A stretch of 64,000 nt of DNA, taken from contig CAWINZ010000005.1 of the NCBI GenBank assembly GCA_963837695.1, positions 2,140,412 to 2,204,411 on the forward strand, given 5' to 3'. The notes beneath the pieces were generated by a model. It was not told the origin of the DNA. It saw only the letters and a list, made by a program, of their open reading frames with translations, and ran no database searches. This document shows, piece by piece, positions 40,471-49,150 of this stretch (the first letter of the stretch is position 1; every line of letters starts with the position of its first letter). The position numbers were made by a program, and so were the translations under genes. The stretch comes from VRUE01 sp963837695. Lineage in GTDB: Bacteria > Actinomycetota > Thermoleophilia > Solirubrobacterales > 70-9.

Positions 40471-41565
40471 CTAGCCGAACAGCCCACCGAGCGCCGCGAG
40501 AAAGCGGTCGTTCTCGGCCGGGGTGCCATAGCTGACCCGGATGTGGCCGGAACTGCCCAGTGGGGTGCCGGGGCGGACCGCTATCGATTGCTCGGCCAAG
40601 CCGGCGACGACCTCTTTCTCGTCGGCGTCGCCGAGGTCGATCCAGGAGAAGTTGGTCTGGGTCCCGGCCGTGCTGAGGCCGAGTTCCTCGAGACCCGCCT
40701 CGACCCGGACCCGCTCGATCAGGGTGCGCTCGACCCGCTGCTCGACGTCGTCCTGGTGCAGAATCGCCTCGGCCGCGGCCGCCTGGGCCAGAGCGTTGAC
40801 GCTGAAGGGCTGGCGCACGGCGTCGACCGCGGCGCGGAACTTGGTCGAGCCGAGGGCGAGGCCGACCCGCAGGCCGGCGAGGCCGTAGACCTTGCTGAAG
40901 GTGCGCAGGACGACCAGGTTGGGGAACTCGGCAAGCAGGTCGACGGTGGAATCGGGGTCGTCGACCGTCTGGAACTCGATGTAGGCCTCGTCGAGGATGA
41001 TCGTGACGTGGCTGGGGACGCGCTCGCAGAAGGCCGCGACCCGGGCCGCGGGCAGGTGGGTGCCGGTCGGGTTGTTGGGGTTGCAGACGATCGCAAGCTG
41101 GGTCGCCGCGGTGACCTCGGCGGCCATCGCGTCGAGGTCGTGGACCTCCCCCTCCCCCAGCGGCACGCGAATCTCCCGCGCACCGGTCAGCGCCGCCAAG
41201 TGCGGGTACATCGAGAAGGACGGCCAGGCATAGAGGATCTCGGCACCCGGCTCGCAGAGCGCCTCGGCGGCGGCGAGCAGGATCTCGCAGGAGCCGTTGC
41301 CGACGGCGACCCGGCCGGGCTCGACCTCGTAGCGGTCGGCGATGCGCCGGCGCAGCAACGTGGCGTCGGGGTCGGGGTAGCGGTTCATCGCCCCCGTCGC
41401 CGCGCGGATCGCCTCGACCACCTTCTCGTGCGGGCCGAAGGGCGACTCGTTGGAGGCGAGCTGGGCGATGCCCCCGGCGGCGATCGCCTCGGGCGCCTGG
41501 CCGGTCGGCACGCCGGCCTGGTAGCCCGGGATGCGGGCCAGCTTCTCCGCGAAGGTGACGGTCAT
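40471..41565 (-). CDS. hisC: Histidinol-phosphate aminotransferase family protein, perhaps aromatic aminotransferase
   Basis: A 364-residue class II PLP aminotransferase. LASNESPFGPHEKVVEAI is near the start; then NGSCEILLAAAEALCEPG, VCNPNNPTGTHLP, ILDEAYIEFQ, and the PLP lysine in LRTFSKVYGLAGLRVG (about 223). Sequence alone fits HisC. However, the gene lies among aroH, DAHP synthase and tyrA, far from any his genes in this window. HisC relatives often double as aromatic or aryl-pyruvate transaminases. Both functions are possible. Confidence 0.85.
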   Translation of the reverse strand: MTVTFAEKLARIPGYQAGVPTGQAPEAIAAGGIAQLASNESPFGPHEKVVEAIRAATGAMNRYPDPDATLLRRRIADRYEVEPGRVAVGNGSCEILLAAAEALCEPGAEILYAWPSFSMYPHLAALTGAREIRVPLGEGEVHDLDAMAAEVTAATQLAIVCNPNNPTGTHLPAARVAAFCERVPSHVTIILDEAYIEFQTVDDPDSTVDLLAEFPNLVVLRTFSKVYGLAGLRVGLALGSTKFRAAVDAVRQPFSVNALAQAAAAEAILHQDDVEQRVERTLIERVRVEAGLEELGLSTAGTQTNFSWIDLGDADEKEVVAGLAEQSIAVRPGTPLGSSGHIRVSYGTPAENDRFLAALGGLFG

Positions 41566-41592
41566 CGGATCATTGTGCCCGACCTGGCGCCG

Positions 41593-41982
41593 CTACTGGG
41601 CCGCGTGGAGGTCAGTGCGCAGGTCCTGGGTCGCGCCCATGTAGACATGGGCGCTCATGTGGCCCGCCGGCGCGTAGTAGTGGACCATCGCCCGGATCAC
41701 CCGCGGCATCGAGCCGGGAACCGGGATCTCACGACAGCAGAGCAGTGGCACCGCATCGAGACCGAGGCTGCGCGCGGCAACCGCCGGGAACTCAGCGTCG
41801 AGGTCATCCGTCGTCGTGAACAGGCAGCTGACCATCGCCTCCGGCGCCAGCTCGTTGCGGCTCAGCAGCTCCCGCATCAGCTCGGTTGTCGCCCCGGCGA
41901 TCGCCTCGGGCTCGTTGGCATCCGCCTGCACAGCACCGCGCACCGCGAAGAGCCGTTCCTGTTCTCCTGAGTTCGTGCTCAT
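41593..41982 (-). CDS. aroH: Chorismate mutase, AroH (monofunctional beta-barrel) type
   Basis: A 129-residue protein of the Bacillus AroH trimer fold: FAVRGAVQADANEPEAIAGATTELMRELLSRN, SCLFTTTDDLDAEFPAVAAR, LGLDAVPLLCCREIPVPGSMPRVIRAMVHYY. These include the active-site Arg residues and the CREI segment. It converts chorismate to prephenate for TyrA, encoded just downstream. The ATG at 41982 overlaps the rluB stop by 4 bp. It lies 27 bp before hisC. Confidence 0.92.
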   Translation of the reverse strand: MSTNSGEQERLFAVRGAVQADANEPEAIAGATTELMRELLSRNELAPEAMVSCLFTTTDDLDAEFPAVAARSLGLDAVPLLCCREIPVPGSMPRVIRAMVHYYAPAGHMSAHVYMGATQDLRTDLHAAQ

Positions 41983-42674
41983 GACTCGGCATCTTCCCAA
42001 AGCGAGGCAACCTCGGCCTCGGAAAGGCGTCGCGCCCCGCCCTCGGGGAGTCCGCCCAGCTCGATCGGACCGAAGCGGACACGCCGCAGTGCCGCGACGT
42101 CGTTGCCGACCGCCGCGGCCATGCGGCGCACCTGTCGGTTGCGGCCCTCGCGCAGGACGATCTCGACCTCGCGCTCGCCGAGGCGACGCACCTCGGCCGG
42201 CGCCGTCGGTCCGTCGTCCAGCTCGACCCCGCCCGCCAGGCGCCGCAGATCGGCCTCGGCCGGCGGGCGGCCCAGCCGCACCCGGTAGGTCTTGCGCACT
42301 TCGTAGCGCGGGTGGGTGAGCCGGTTGGCCAGCTCGCCGTCGTTGGTCAGCAGCATCAATCCGGTCGAGTCGACGTCGAGGCGCCCGACCGGGTAGAGCC
42401 GTGCCGGAGAGTCGACGAGCTCGACCACCGGCGTCCTGCGCCCCGGCTCGCGCGCGGTCGAGACGACGCCGACAGGCTTGTTGACCGCCCAAACCTCACG
42501 CGGCTCAGCTCCCACCAAGCTCCCATCCACACGCACCTCATCGCCTTCTTCCACGTCCCGCGCGGGATCCCGCACAACCTCCCCACCAACGGTCACGCGC
42601 CCGGCAGCCACAATCACCTCCGAAGCTCTCCTCGAAGCTATCCCGCCGTGGGCGAGGAACTTCGCCAGCCTCAC
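41979..42674 (-). CDS. rluB: Pseudouridine synthase, RluB/RsuA family
   Basis: A 231-residue protein with an S4 domain (MRLAKFLAHGGIASRRASEVIVAAGRVTVGG, 1-60) and the catalytic motif YPVGRLDVDSTGLMLLTNDG (Asp about 98). The NRQVRRM segment is near the C-terminus. RluB modifies U2605 in 23S rRNA. It follows scpB, as in many Gram-positive genomes (scpA-scpB-rluB). The start is GTG at 42674, just after a strong palindrome. Confidence 0.93.
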   Translation of the reverse strand: MRLAKFLAHGGIASRRASEVIVAAGRVTVGGEVVRDPARDVEEGDEVRVDGSLVGAEPREVWAVNKPVGVVSTAREPGRRTPVVELVDSPARLYPVGRLDVDSTGLMLLTNDGELANRLTHPRYEVRKTYRVRLGRPPAEADLRRLAGGVELDDGPTAPAEVRRLGEREVEIVLREGRNRQVRRMAAAVGNDVAALRRVRFGPIELGGLPEGGARRLSEAEVASLWEDAES

Positions 42675-42679
42675 GATCT

Positions 42680-42745
42680 GGGAGTCGGGGGAGGACTCGA
42701 CGGAGCCTCCAAGCTGTTGCTCCGTCGAGTCCTCCCCCGACTCCC
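42680..42745. repeat. Perfect 27-bp palindrome between scpB and rluB
   Basis: The arms 42680-42706 and 42719-42745 (GGGAGTCGGGGGAGGACTCG...) are exactly complementary, with a 12-nt loop. It fills the 76-bp gap between the scpB stop and rluB start on the same strand, so in RNA it would form a very stable hairpin just upstream of rluB. No T-tract follows. It resembles the rsmD palindrome in composition and build. Confidence 0.85.
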
Positions 42746-42750
42746 CAACC

Positions 42751-43323
42751 TCATGGCTCGGCCCTCTGTTCCCCCGCCTTGAGGAGGCGCTCGCGCAGCT
42801 CCCGCTCGTCCTCCGGAGTCGGGTCGAATTGCGAGGGATCGGGCAGCTGGTCGAGACCGTTGAGACCGAAGAGGCGCTCGAACAGCTCCGTCGTCTTGAA
42901 CAGCGCCGCGCCGAACTGCGAGCGGCCGGACTCCTCGATCAGGCCGCGCTCGGCCAGCGTCTGCACCGCGGACTCCGAGGAGACGCCGCGGATCCGCGCC
43001 ACCTCGGGCCGCGAGACCGGCTGCAGGTAAGCGACGATCGCCAGCGTCTCGGCCTGCGCCTGGGTCAGCGGCGGCGTGCGCGGCTTGGCGAGCAGGCGCC
43101 GGGCCGCCTCCTCGCTGGACGGGTCGCTGGCCAGGGCAAAGCCACCGGAGACCTCGCGCAGGACGACGCCGCGGCGACCCTCGGCGAGATCCTCGCGCAG
43201 CAGGTCGATCGCCTCGGCGACCTGTCCCTCGGTCGCCTCGGTCGCCTCGACCAGGTCGGGCACCGATACCGCCTGCGGGGAGAGGAAGAGCAAGGCCTCG
43301 ATCGTGCGGCTCAGGTCGCTCAC
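42751..43323 (-). CDS. scpB: Segregation and condensation protein B
   Basis: ScpB dimers bind ScpA in the SMC complex. The 190-residue protein has the two winged-helix domains: IEALLFLSPQAVSVPDLVEATE, then TQAQAETLAIVAYLQPVSRPEVARIRGV and GLIEESGRSQFGAALFKTTELFERLFGLNGLDQLP. It overlaps scpA by 4 bp. The C-terminal tail is acidic. Confidence 0.95.
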   Translation of the reverse strand: MSDLSRTIEALLFLSPQAVSVPDLVEATEATEGQVAEAIDLLREDLAEGRRGVVLREVSGGFALASDPSSEEAARRLLAKPRTPPLTQAQAETLAIVAYLQPVSRPEVARIRGVSSESAVQTLAERGLIEESGRSQFGAALFKTTELFERLFGLNGLDQLPDPSQFDPTPEDERELRERLLKAGEQRAEP

Positions 43324-44054
43324 GTCGAGCTCGCCGCCTGCCTGTGGATCTCGATCGGCCCGAGCGGCTCGCTCTGCCGCCAGGTCACCTCGCCCTTGCG
43401 GTAGAGCTCGAGCAGGGCGAACAGGGTCACCGCCTGCGTCAACCGGTCCTCGCCGCCGAACTGCTCGTCGAAGTCGATGCTGGTCCGGCCGGAGAGCGCG
43501 TCGCGCAGCGCGCGCAGCCGCCGCTCCAGCGAGACCGTCGGCCGGATATGGCTGATGTCGACCGGAGGCGGTATTACCAGTAGGTCGCCGAGCGCCGCGC
43601 CGAGCCGCTCCGGATCGTAAGCGGCGACCGCCGCATCCACGGCGACGCGACGCAGGCTCAGCGGCAACGGCGCCGAGCGGTACAGGTAGCCGCGCGCCGC
43701 CTCGAAGCGCTCCGACAGGGTCGTCGCGGCGGCGCGGTAGCGGCGGTACTCGAGCAGCCGTGCCAGCAGCTCCTCGACCGCCTCCTCCGGCCCGAGCTCC
43801 TCCAGCTCCGGGTCGGCTCCGGGCAGTATCAGCCGCGACTTCAGCTCCAGCAGGGAGGCGATCAGGACGAGGAACTCGGTCGCCACCTCCAGCTCCAGCT
43901 CGCCCGCGCGCTCGAGGTGCTCGACGTAGGCGACGACGACCTCGGCCAGCTCCACCTCGAGCAGGTCGACCTCCTCGCGCAGCAGGACCGCGATCAGCAG
44001 ATCGAACGGCCCGGCGAAGACATCGAGCTCCAGATCGAGGTCGGCGACCGGCAT
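43320..44054 (-). CDS. scpA: Segregation and condensation protein A
   Basis: ScpA is the kleisin that bridges the SMC heads. The 244-residue protein shows VFAGPFDLLIAVLLREEVDLLEVELAEVV (N-terminal SMC-neck-binding helix region), a central acidic linker with LIASLLELKSRLILPG, and a C-terminal winged helix (LTQAVTLFALLELYRKGEVTWRQSEPLGPIEI). The N-terminal domain is intact, so it should still bind the neck of the short SMC encoded at 3.7-6.1 kb. It lies 9 bp after trpS. Confidence 0.94.
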   Translation of the reverse strand: MPVADLDLELDVFAGPFDLLIAVLLREEVDLLEVELAEVVVAYVEHLERAGELELEVATEFLVLIASLLELKSRLILPGADPELEELGPEEAVEELLARLLEYRRYRAAATTLSERFEAARGYLYRSAPLPLSLRRVAVDAAVAAYDPERLGAALGDLLVIPPPVDISHIRPTVSLERRLRALRDALSGRTSIDFDEQFGGEDRLTQAVTLFALLELYRKGEVTWRQSEPLGPIEIHRQAASST

Positions 44055-44063
44055 CGGTGAAGG

Positions 44064-45062
44064 TTAAGCGGGAGGGCCGACGCCCATGCGGTCGCGCACG
44101 TCGGCCAGCGTCGGCGCAGCGATCGCGCGTGCCTTCTCGGCGCCGACGGCGAGCGCCTTCTCCAGTGCCGCCTGGTCGGGGCGCAGCCCTGCGTAGCGTT
44201 CCTGCACCGGCGCCAACATCTCGACCACGCCCTCGGCGACCGCCTTCTTGAAGTCGCCGTAGCCGGCGCCCTCGAACTCGTGCTCGATCTCGGCCGGATC
44301 GAGGCCGCGGGCGACGGCGAGGACGTCGATCAGGTTGGTCACGCCCGGCTTATCGTCGCCGCGGACGACCTCCCGCCCTGAGTCGGTGACAGCGCTGCCG
44401 AGCTTCTTACGGATCGCCGCGGGCTCGTCGAGCACGTACAGCGTGCCCGCCTCGCTGCCGCTCGTCGTCGACATCTTCTGCTCCGGCTCCTGCAGGTCCA
44501 TGATCCGCGCCCCGACCTCCGGCACGACCAGCTCCGGCACGACCAGGGTCTCGCCAAAGCGGCCGTTGAAGCGGCGGGCGATCTCGCGCATCAGCTCGAC
44601 GTGCTGGCGCTGATCGTCGCCGACCGGGACCTCGGTCGCCCGGTAGGCAAGCACGTCGGCGGCCATCAGCACCGGGTAGTAGAAGAGCGCCGCCGAGGCC
44701 AACTCGCGCTGGCGACCCGACTTTTCCTTGAACTGGTGCATGCGGTCGAGGTCGCCGTGGGCGGTGACCGACGAGAGCAGCCAGGTCAGCTCGGTGTGCT
44801 CGTGCACGTCGGACTGGCGGAAGAGGATGCAGCGCTCGGGGTCGAGGCCGGCCGCGAGCAGGATCGCGGTCGTGTCGTAGACGCGGTCGCGCAACGCCAC
44901 CGGGTCATAGGCAACCGAGAGCGCGTGCAGGTCGACGATGCAGAAGATCGCCGGCTCGCCCCGCTCCTGGCCCTCGACGTACTGGCGGATCGCGCCGATG
45001 TAGTTGCCGAGGTGCTTGCGGCCGGTCGGCTGGATGCCGGAAAAGATGATCGGGGCGCTCAC
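44064..45062 (-). CDS. trpS: Tryptophanyl-tRNA synthetase
   Basis: A class Ic synthetase of 332 residues: GIQPTGRKHLGNYIGAI (the HIGH-like site is HLGN), DLHALSV, VGDDQRQHVELMREIARRFN, and the KMSKS-like loop as KMSTTSGSEAG. The start is GTG 45062, overlapping the stop of the upstream MFS gene (GTGA). Placement before scpA-scpB is common in actinobacteria. Confidence 0.96.
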   Translation of the reverse strand: MSAPIIFSGIQPTGRKHLGNYIGAIRQYVEGQERGEPAIFCIVDLHALSVAYDPVALRDRVYDTTAILLAAGLDPERCILFRQSDVHEHTELTWLLSSVTAHGDLDRMHQFKEKSGRQRELASAALFYYPVLMAADVLAYRATEVPVGDDQRQHVELMREIARRFNGRFGETLVVPELVVPEVGARIMDLQEPEQKMSTTSGSEAGTLYVLDEPAAIRKKLGSAVTDSGREVVRGDDKPGVTNLIDVLAVARGLDPAEIEHEFEGAGYGDFKKAVAEGVVEMLAPVQERYAGLRPDQAALEKALAVGAEKARAIAAPTLADVRDRMGVGPPA

Positions 45063-46657
45063 GGGGCGGAGACTAGTTCGCCGCGGTCGCAGTCGGCCCC
45101 GTGGCCGCACTCGCCCGCCTGGGCCGAGCCGCGGCTGGCTACGGCTTCGACTCTGCGTTTCGGGTTTTCGATCCCGAAGCCGGCGACGATGCCGCCGGCG
45201 ATCATCAGTAGCCCGGCGATCAGCACACCGAGGTGGAATGCCGAGGTCGATGCATCGGAGGAGGCAGTCTGGACTCGCGCCGCGGTGGCCCGGGGGAGCT
45301 TTCCAGTCGTCGGGACCGCCAGCGGCTGCTTCTTCGCCTCGGTGATCGCGTGGTTTGCCCTCGGCCCCAGCGGGCGGTCCCCGAGGTTGGCGTCGAGGGT
45401 CGAGCCGAAGCTTGCCGAGATCACTGCGCCGAGGACGGCAATCGCGAGCAGCCCGGCCACGCGTGAGACGCCGTTGTTGACGCCCGAGGCGATGCCGACG
45501 TGGCGTTCCTCGACCGAGTCGAGCACGGTCGCGGTCAGCGGCGCAACCGTCGCCGAGAGGCCGAGGCCGAAGATCAGGATCGCCGGCAGCACCTCGGTCA
45601 GGTAGTCGGCGGACGCACCGACCCGCAGCAACATGATCAAGCCGATCCCGCCGACGATCGGGCCACCGCACATCGGCAGTCGCGGCCCCGTGCCTGAGGC
45701 GAGCTTGCCCCAGCGCGGCGATAGGAAGAAGAGAATCAGCGAGATTGGCGTCGTCGCCAGCCCCGCCTCGACCGGCGAGTAGCCGCCCACCTGCTGCAGA
45801 AAGAGGCCGACGAAGAAGAGCCCGCCGATCAGCCCCGCGTAGGCGCTGAGCGTGGTCAGGTTGGCGACCCAGAAGTTGCGGATCTTGAACAGGGCGAGGT
45901 CGAGCATCGGGTGACGGGCGCGCGCCTCGCGGACGACGAAGAGGACGAAACAGGCGATCCCGACGATCATCGGCAGCCAGACCATCGGGTCGCCCCAGCC
46001 GTGGGTCGGCTGCTCGATCAGGGCGAAGACGGGGCCTGCGAGGCCGGCCGCCGAGAGCCCGATGCCGAGCCAGTCGACGCCGCGAAAGGCGTCGGGGTCG
46101 CGACTCTCCTCGACCGAGTGCATGGTCAGCGCCACGGTGACGGCGATCAGCGGAATGTTGACCCAGAAGACCGCCCGCCAGGAGAGCGCTTCGACCAGCG
46201 CGCCGCCGCCGGCCGGGCCAAACACGGTCGCGATCCCGGTCCAGGCGGTCCAGGTGCCGACCGCCTTGCCGCGCGCCGCGCCCTCGAAGGTGGCGGCGAC
46301 GATCGCCAGCGAGCCGGGGACGAGCAGCGCCCCGGCGATGCCCTGCAGGGCGCGAGCGCCGATCAGGAACTCGACGGTCGGCGCCAGCGCACAGAGGATC
46401 GAGGTGGCGCCGAAGCCAATCAGGCCGAAGATGAACATCCGCTTGCGGCCGAGCTGGTCGCCGAGCGAGCCGCCGACGAGGAGCAGCGAGACCAGCGTCA
46501 GCATGTAAGCCTCGACCACCCACTGCTGTCCCGCCAAGCCCGCATTCAGATCGTCGGCGACGTTCGGCAATGCCACGTTGACCACGGTCGAGTCGAGAAA
46601 GACGATCGTCGAACCGAGAATCGTCGCTACGAGGGTCAACCGTTGCCGGCGGGACAC
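45059..46657 (-). CDS. DHA2-family MFS drug exporter (EmrB/QacA type)
   Basis: A 532-residue protein with about 14 TM segments. The DHA2 motif is LDSTVVNVALPNVADDLNAG (TM1), motif A is GGSLGDQLGRKRMFI, and motif C-like is ALQGIAGALLVPGSLAIVAATF. It probably exports hydrophobic cations or antibiotics using the proton gradient; the substrate is unknown. The C-terminal tail is hydrophilic. Its stop overlaps the trpS start, so the pump and synthetase are co-translated. Why a drug pump heads this housekeeping series is unclear. Confidence 0.88.
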   Translation of the reverse strand: MSRRQRLTLVATILGSTIVFLDSTVVNVALPNVADDLNAGLAGQQWVVEAYMLTLVSLLLVGGSLGDQLGRKRMFIFGLIGFGATSILCALAPTVEFLIGARALQGIAGALLVPGSLAIVAATFEGAARGKAVGTWTAWTGIATVFGPAGGGALVEALSWRAVFWVNIPLIAVTVALTMHSVEESRDPDAFRGVDWLGIGLSAAGLAGPVFALIEQPTHGWGDPMVWLPMIVGIACFVLFVVREARARHPMLDLALFKIRNFWVANLTTLSAYAGLIGGLFFVGLFLQQVGGYSPVEAGLATTPISLILFFLSPRWGKLASGTGPRLPMCGGPIVGGIGLIMLLRVGASADYLTEVLPAILIFGLGLSATVAPLTATVLDSVEERHVGIASGVNNGVSRVAGLLAIAVLGAVISASFGSTLDANLGDRPLGPRANHAITEAKKQPLAVPTTGKLPRATAARVQTASSDASTSAFHLGVLIAGLLMIAGGIVAGFGIENPKRRVEAVASRGSAQAGECGHGADCDRGELVSAP

Positions 46658-46678
46658 AGGCTCAGTGTAGGGCGAGGG

Positions 46679-47449
46679 TTAGTCCAGCTCTCGCAACTGT
46701 TGGGCCGAAGTGAAGAAGTTGCGATAGGCGAGGCCGGTGGCGACCAGGGCGGCGATCGCGGTGCTGCCGAGCAGCAGGTAGAGGAGGATCAGCTGGAGGC
46801 GGACGGCGTCGGTCGGTTCGGCGCCGGCGAGCAGCATCCCGACCATCGTGCCTGGGAAGAAGATCAGGCCGGTCGTCTTGGTCGAATCGACCAGGGTGAT
46901 CGTGCCCGAGCGCAGGGCGCGGCGGACGAAGGGCGCCACCGCCTCGCGGGCGGTCGCGCCGAGCGCGAGCGTCGCCTCGATCGCCGCGCGCGAATCGGTG
47001 ACCTCGTCCCCCAGTCGGTTGAGCGCCACGGCGGAAGCCGTCATCGCGTTGCCAATCATCATCCCGCCGACCGGGACGAGATAGCGCGGCGTCGCTTCGA
47101 AGATCCCCAGGGCGACGACCAGGCCGAGGGTCGATGCCGCCGCGATCGCGAGGCCGATCAGCAGCGGCCAGAAGGCGCCGGGAACCTTCTTGGCGCGACT
47201 GCGGGCGGTGAGCGCGCCGAAGAGGACCATCACCGAGAGCAGCGCCACGACCAGCCAGATCGTGTCGGCCTCGAAGATCAGCTTGATCGCGTAGCCGATC
47301 GCGGTCAGCTGGATGAAGGAGCGGACCGTCGCGACGACGATGTCGCGCTCGAGGTCGGTGCGGCGCCAGAAGGAGATCCCCGCCGCGAGGGCGACCAGGG
47401 CGAGGGCCGCCGCGACCTGGCCGAGCGAGACACTGATCGAGGTACTCAC
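46679..47449 (-). CDS. fetB: ABC transporter permease, FetB family (iron export)
   Basis: A 256-residue membrane protein of the UPF0014/FetB family with about seven TM segments. Visible motifs are RDIVVATVRSFIQLTAIGYAIKLIF, YLVPVGGMMIGNAMTASAVALNRL, and SGTITLVDSTKTTGLIFFPGTMVGMLLAG. In E. coli FetAB exports excess iron. The GTG at 47449 overlaps the fetA stop (GTGA); the longer open frame upstream is antiparallel noise over fetA. Confidence 0.88.
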   Translation of the reverse strand: MSTSISVSLGQVAAALALVALAAGISFWRRTDLERDIVVATVRSFIQLTAIGYAIKLIFEADTIWLVVALLSVMVLFGALTARSRAKKVPGAFWPLLIGLAIAAASTLGLVVALGIFEATPRYLVPVGGMMIGNAMTASAVALNRLGDEVTDSRAAIEATLALGATAREAVAPFVRRALRSGTITLVDSTKTTGLIFFPGTMVGMLLAGAEPTDAVRLQLILLYLLLGSTAIAALVATGLAYRNFFTSAQQLRELD

Positions 47450-48102
47450 GCGAGCGCCTCCTCGAGCGAACCGCGCGCGACGACCCGGCCGGCCTTCAAC
47501 CGCACGGCCCGCTCGGCGAGCCGCCGCGCCTGCTCGGGGTCGTGGGTAACGAGGATCAGCGAGATGTCCAGCTCGGCCCGCAAGCTCCCGAGCGTGGCCT
47601 CGATCGCGTCGCGGGCGTCGTGGTCGAGCGCCGAGGTCGGCTCGTCGAGCAGCAGCACGGCCGGTTCCTGGCTCAACGCGCGGGCGAGCATCACCCGCTG
47701 CTGCTCGCCGACGGAGAGCTTGCCGACGTCGCGCCTGGCGAAAACGGGGTCGAGCCCGGCGTGGCCGAGGCAGCGCGCCGCGTCGAGCCCCTTGCCCGCC
47801 AGGCCAGCCGCGTAGCGAAGGTTCGACTCGACCGTGCCCTCCAGCAAAGAGGGCAGCTGCGGCACCAGCGAGACTTCGCGCCGCAGGACCAGCGGGTCGT
47901 ACCCGGTCAGCGGCTCCCCGCGGTAGGAGATCGCCCCGGTGTCGGGATCGGCGAGCCGGTTGAGCAGCCGCAACAACGTCGACTTGCCACTGCCGGACGG
48001 CCCGACGATCGCGGTCGCGCCGGCGTGGATCTCGACGCTGACCCCGTCGAGGACGAGGCGGTCGCCGCGGGCAAGGCTGACATCGCGAAGGTCGAACAGC
48101 AT
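47446..48102 (-). CDS. fetA: ABC transporter ATPase, FetA family
   Basis: A 218-residue ABC ATPase: Walker A GPSGSGKSTLLRLLN (34-48), a Q-loop in VPQLPSLLEGTV, the signature KLSVGEQQRVMLARAL, and Walker B AVLLLDEPTSALD, then the H-loop VTHD. Coupling to fetB identifies it as the FetA partner. The ATG is at 48102. It is transcribed divergently from ku. Confidence 0.88.
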   Translation of the reverse strand: MLFDLRDVSLARGDRLVLDGVSVEIHAGATAIVGPSGSGKSTLLRLLNRLADPDTGAISYRGEPLTGYDPLVLRREVSLVPQLPSLLEGTVESNLRYAAGLAGKGLDAARCLGHAGLDPVFARRDVGKLSVGEQQRVMLARALSQEPAVLLLDEPTSALDHDARDAIEATLGSLRAELDISLILVTHDPEQARRLAERAVRLKAGRVVARGSLEEALA

Positions 48103-48253
48103 CGGGGGGATGATCCCTCACCTGGGCATTGGCGAGTTACCGACCTATTGAGGGGGCTAAGTCGCCAAGCTCGCCGCAAGAAGCCTCCCGCGGACCGCCG
48201 GGTCCGGCGGCGATCGGTGCGCGACTGCCAGAATCCGGGTAGGTGATTCGCTG
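48103..48253. promoter_or_regulatory. Divergent promoter region fetA/ku
   Basis: A 151-bp gap between divergently transcribed genes, so it must hold both promoters. An inverted repeat TTGGCGA (48129-48135) / TCGCCAA (48162-48168) with 26 bp between arms could be an operator; the evidence is weak. No other structure is seen. Confidence 0.35.
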
Positions 48254-49147
48254 ATGCCAAGAGCAATTTGGAGCGGGACGATCAGCTTCGGGCTACTCAA
48301 CGTGCCCGTCAAGCTCTACAGCGCAGTCGCGCGCCGCAATATCTCGCTGCGCGAGATCCGCGAATCCGACGGCGCTCGGATCAAACACCGGCGCGTCGCC
48401 GAGGGCACCGACGAGGAGGTCCCCTACGGCGAGATCGTCAAGGCCTTCGAGGTCACGCCCGACCGCTACGTGCCGCTGAGCAAAGACGAGATGGCGGCTC
48501 TGGCCCCGGAGAAGACCCGGGCGATCGAGGTCCAGGACTTCGTCGATCTCGATCAGATCGACCCGATCTACTTCGACAGCCCCTACTACCTCGGCCCGGC
48601 CGACGGCGCCGAGAAGGCGTACTCGCTGCTCGCCAAGGCGATGCAGGAATCCGGCAAGGTGGCGATCGCGCGCTTCGTCTTCCGCAACAAGGAGCACCTG
48701 GCGGCGCTGCGGCCCGGCGACGGCGTGCTGACCCTGACCACGATGCGCTTCGCAGACGAGGTGATCGCGCCCTCCGAACTCGAGGACGTGCTGCCCCAAA
48801 GCGAGCAGAAGGTCGCGAAGAAGGAGGTCGAGATGGCCGAGCAGCTGATCGACTCGCTGACGACGGAGTTCGACCCCGGCGCTTACCACGACGAGTACCG
48901 CGAGCAGCTGCTCTCGCTGATCGAACGCAAGGCCGAGGGCAAGGACATCCTCACCGCGCCGGCGACCGAGAAGCCCAAGGCGACCGCCGCCCCGGACCTG
49001 ATGAGCGCGCTCGAGGAGAGTATCGCCGCGGTCAAGGACCGTGGCAAGGGCAAGGCGAAAGCGAAAGCGCGCCCCAAAGCGGCGAAAAAACCCAAAGCCG
49101 CGCCGAAGAAACGCTCCTCCGGCAAAAAAGCCAAAGCCTCGAAGTAG
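48254..49147 (+). CDS. ku: Non-homologous end-joining protein Ku
   Basis: Bacterial Ku is a homodimer that rings broken DNA ends and recruits LigD. The 297-residue protein has the Ku core: MPRAIWSGTISFGLLNVPVKLYSAV, RVAEGTDEEVPYGEIVKAFE, LDQIDPIYFDSPYYLGP and SGKVAIARFVFRNKEHLAALRP. Its C-terminal tail (about 258-297) is very rich in Lys, Ala and Pro, a type known to help Ku bind DNA and slide inward. The ATG is at 48254. It lies 3 bp upstream of the LigD polymerase gene. Confidence 0.95.
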   Translation: MPRAIWSGTISFGLLNVPVKLYSAVARRNISLREIRESDGARIKHRRVAEGTDEEVPYGEIVKAFEVTPDRYVPLSKDEMAALAPEKTRAIEVQDFVDLDQIDPIYFDSPYYLGPADGAEKAYSLLAKAMQESGKVAIARFVFRNKEHLAALRPGDGVLTLTTMRFADEVIAPSELEDVLPQSEQKVAKKEVEMAEQLIDSLTTEFDPGAYHDEYREQLLSLIERKAEGKDILTAPATEKPKATAAPDLMSALEESIAAVKDRGKGKAKAKARPKAAKKPKAAPKKRSSGKKAKASK

Positions 49148-49150
49148 CTC

